From assembly GCA_001270045.2 (NCBI GenBank), contig DF970686.1, forward strand, positions 434,001 to 498,000: 64,000 bases of DNA, written 5' to 3'. Below are positions 62,194 to 64,000 of the stretch, piece after piece; within the stretch, counting starts at the first letter, position 1, and each line of letters opens with the position of its first letter. The stretch comes from Bacteroidales bacterium 6E. Its GTDB lineage: Bacteria > Bacteroidota > Bacteroidia > Bacteroidales > Prolixibacteraceae. Made by a program: the position numbers and the translations under genes. The notes beneath the pieces are model-generated. The model saw only the letters and a program-made list of their open reading frames with translations, did not search any database and had not been told where the DNA came from.

Positions 62194-64000
62194 ATGAAAC
62201 TACTTGGATATATACTTTCTCTTCTTGCCATCATTTGTTTGTCAGATGATTCCTTTGCACAGATCAGGCTGCCCAGACTGATCAGTGATGGAATGGTCTT
62301 GCAGCGCGACAAGGAGTTGACAATTTGGGGTTGGGCTTCACCGGATGAAAGAATTAGTGTTGAGTTTGCCGGATATGGTTTCCAGACGGTGACGGACATA
62401 ACGGGTCGCTGGGAGTTCAAGATGCCTCCCATGCCCCACGGGGGGCCTTATGAAATGCGACTCAAGGGTCAAAATGAACTGGCAATTAAGGATATCCTGA
62501 TCGGTGATGTTTGGCTCTGCTCAGGACAGTCAAATATGGAACTACCAATGAGAAGGGTCAGTTGGGTCTATCCCGATGTCATCGCTTCATCAGAGAACAG
62601 CATGATCAGGCATTTCTACGTGCCACGACAATATGCCTTCGACGGGCCACAAGATGATTTCAACGGCGGTAACTGGGTGACAGCCGATCCTGTGAGTGTC
62701 CTTGATTTTTCGGCTACAGCCTATTTCTTTGCCTTGAATCTCTTTGAGAGGTTTGGGGTGCCGATTGGACTGATCAATAGTGCCTATGGCGGTTCTCCCG
62801 TGGAGGCATGGATCAGCGAGGAGGGAATCCGGCAGTTTCCGAAGTATGCCTCCGATTACAGGAAGCACCAGGAGCCCGGATATATCCAATCAGTGCAGGA
62901 AGCCGACCAGGACAGGATCAATGCCTGGTATAAGAGACTCACTACCGCAGACAGGGGGTACAATGATCCTTCCGGTAAGTGGAATAAGCCCGGATTCGAT
63001 GATTCCGGCTGGGAAACGATGTCGGTTCCCGGGTATTGGGCAGAAGGGAAAACCGGCTTCGTAAACGGTGTTTTCTGGTTCCGCAAGGAGGTCCAATTAT
63101 CACCCCAGGCCACAAATTCACCTTCCACTATCATCCTGGGTTGCATTGTCGATTCCGACTCGGTGTTTATCAATGGCCAATTCGTGGGAACAACCGGTTA
63201 CCAGTACCCCCCAAGACGATATACTGTACCAGCCGGCGTTTTAAAAGAGGGAACTAACCAGATAACGGTCAGGGTGGTCAATGAATCAGGCAGGGGAGGA
63301 TTTGTCAAGGATAAATCCTATGAGCTGATCGTTGGGGATGAGGTCATTGACCTGACAGGTGACTGGAAATTCAGGATGGGTGCAAAGATGGAACCGCTTC
63401 CTGGCAGGACTTTTTTCAATAATGTCCCGGTTGGCTTGTATAACGCCATGATCAATCCCTTGCTAAAATATACCTTCAAGGGGGCCATCTGGTACCAGGG
63501 TGAATCCAATGCCGGTCGACCTGCCGATTATGAAGAACTGTTTATTTCTTTGATCAGGGATTGGAGGGCACATAAGCGACAAGGTGATTTTCCATTCCTG
63601 TTTGTGCAATTACCCAATTTCATGCAGCCAAAAGCGGAACCTTCGGAAAGTAACTGGGCCCTGATCAGGGAGGCCCAGGCCAATGCCCTGAAACTTCCCG
63701 TAACCGGAATGGCGGTAGCCATTGATATTGGTGAATGGAATGACATTCACCCGCTGAACAAAAATGACGTTGGGCACCGGCTTGCCATGGCAGCCCGGAA
63801 GGTTGCCTATGGTGAGAAAAATATCATCTTCTCAGGTCCGGTTTATAAGTCCATGAAAAGAAAGGGGAACCAAATTGAAGTCACTTTCAGCCATGTGGGG
63901 AAAGGGCTTAGAATGAAGGGTGAAGGTAAACCGAAACAATTCGCCATTGCCGGCAGCGATGGCAAATTTGTATGGGCCGATGCCAGGGTTCGGAAGAAAA
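62194..64000 (+). CDS. Sialate O-acetylesterase-like SGNH hydrolase, truncated by the window end
   Basis: The frame is open from ATG 62194 to the window end (602 residues visible, no stop). Signal peptide to about residue 23 (DDSFAQ). SGNH motifs are WLCSGQSNMELP (catalytic Ser), GAIWYQGESNAGRP and NDIHPLNKNDVGHRLA (Asp/His), as in Bacteroidota sialate 9-O-acetylesterases. A jelly-roll carbohydrate-binding insertion (about residues 265-400) interrupts the hydrolase domain. It removes acetyl groups from sialic acid or related sugars outside the cytoplasm. The exact glycan is not readable. Confidence 0.9.
   Translation, partial: MKLLGYILSLLAIICLSDDSFAQIRLPRLISDGMVLQRDKELTIWGWASPDERISVEFAGYGFQTVTDITGRWEFKMPPMPHGGPYEMRLKGQNELAIKDILIGDVWLCSGQSNMELPMRRVSWVYPDVIASSENSMIRHFYVPRQYAFDGPQDDFNGGNWVTADPVSVLDFSATAYFFALNLFERFGVPIGLINSAYGGSPVEAWISEEGIRQFPKYASDYRKHQEPGYIQSVQEADQDRINAWYKRLTTADRGYNDPSGKWNKPGFDDSGWETMSVPGYWAEGKTGFVNGVFWFRKEVQLSPQATNSPSTIILGCIVDSDSVFINGQFVGTTGYQYPPRRYTVPAGVLKEGTNQITVRVVNESGRGGFVKDKSYELIVGDEVIDLTGDWKFRMGAKMEPLPGRTFFNNVPVGLYNAMINPLLKYTFKGAIWYQGESNAGRPADYEELFISLIRDWRAHKRQGDFPFLFVQLPNFMQPKAEPSESNWALIREAQANALKLPVTGMAVAIDIGEWNDIHPLNKNDVGHRLAMAARKVAYGEKNIIFSGPVYKSMKRKGNQIEVTFSHVGKGLRMKGEGKPKQFAIAGSDGKFVWADARVRKK

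Overview
The window comes from a Bacteroidota chromosome, most likely a Bacteroidales/Marinilabiliales-type organism. The evidence is a type IX secretion (T9SS/gliding) core cluster, a SusC/SusD pair, a T9SS sorting domain on a secreted peptidase, an S46 dipeptidyl-peptidase, and several promoters of the Bacteroidota type (TTG, about 18-20 nt, TAnnTTTG). It is mostly an ordinary chromosome with one small integrated element.

Layout. 1-578: end of a zinc/manganese-type ABC permease plus a coupled small CxxC protein. 619-7890 (minus): T9SS core porP/sprF-gldK-gldL-gldM-gldN, then a terminator hairpin and a second GldK paralogue. 8008-16501: an arginase-fold protein with a damaged metal site, topA, a class A penicillin-binding protein, a small membrane protein, rlmN and a flavin reductase-like protein. 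16728-26471 (plus): an amino-sugar type locus with a ROK repressor, a NagB-LmbE fusion, a ROK kinase, SusC and SusD. 26534-29081 (minus): a TonB-dependent receptor behind a NikR-like regulator that lacks most nickel ligands. 29229-36745: OsmC-like protein, M1 peptidase with T9SS sorting domain, a 48-bp perfect palindrome, a second sugar ROK kinase, tRNA-Val(GAC), a purine permease paired with a putative outer-membrane channel, and a U32 protein.

36816-41747 is AT-rich and looks foreign: a tyrosine recombinase, an excisionase-like HTH protein, a filamentous-phage gpII/X-type replication protein and three proteins I cannot name, all on the minus strand, bounded by near-identical 15-bp repeats. 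A pair of 23-bp direct repeats around a G-quadruplex-like tract lies beyond the rep gene and may be its origin. This is the best candidate for something undescribed.

42047-64000: an outer-membrane barrel; a four-gene sugar oxidoreductase operon (two Gfo/Idh/MocA enzymes, an isomerase-like TIM barrel, an aldo/keto reductase); an isolated trpB-trpA pair; a small membrane protein; S41 peptidase; secreted and GIN-domain proteins; rnhA; an S46 peptidase of DPP7 type; and an envelope/isoprenoid run (SRPBCC protein, M23 peptidase, dxr, rseP, tatA). The window ends inside a sialate O-acetylesterase-like gene.

Connections: the T9SS core could export the M1 peptidase seen here; the ROK/NagB/SusCD genes form a plausible uptake and catabolic locus for an amino sugar; the Tat-signal oxidoreductase needs the Tat system, of which tatA is present. 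All functions are read from motifs and context; no database search was run.
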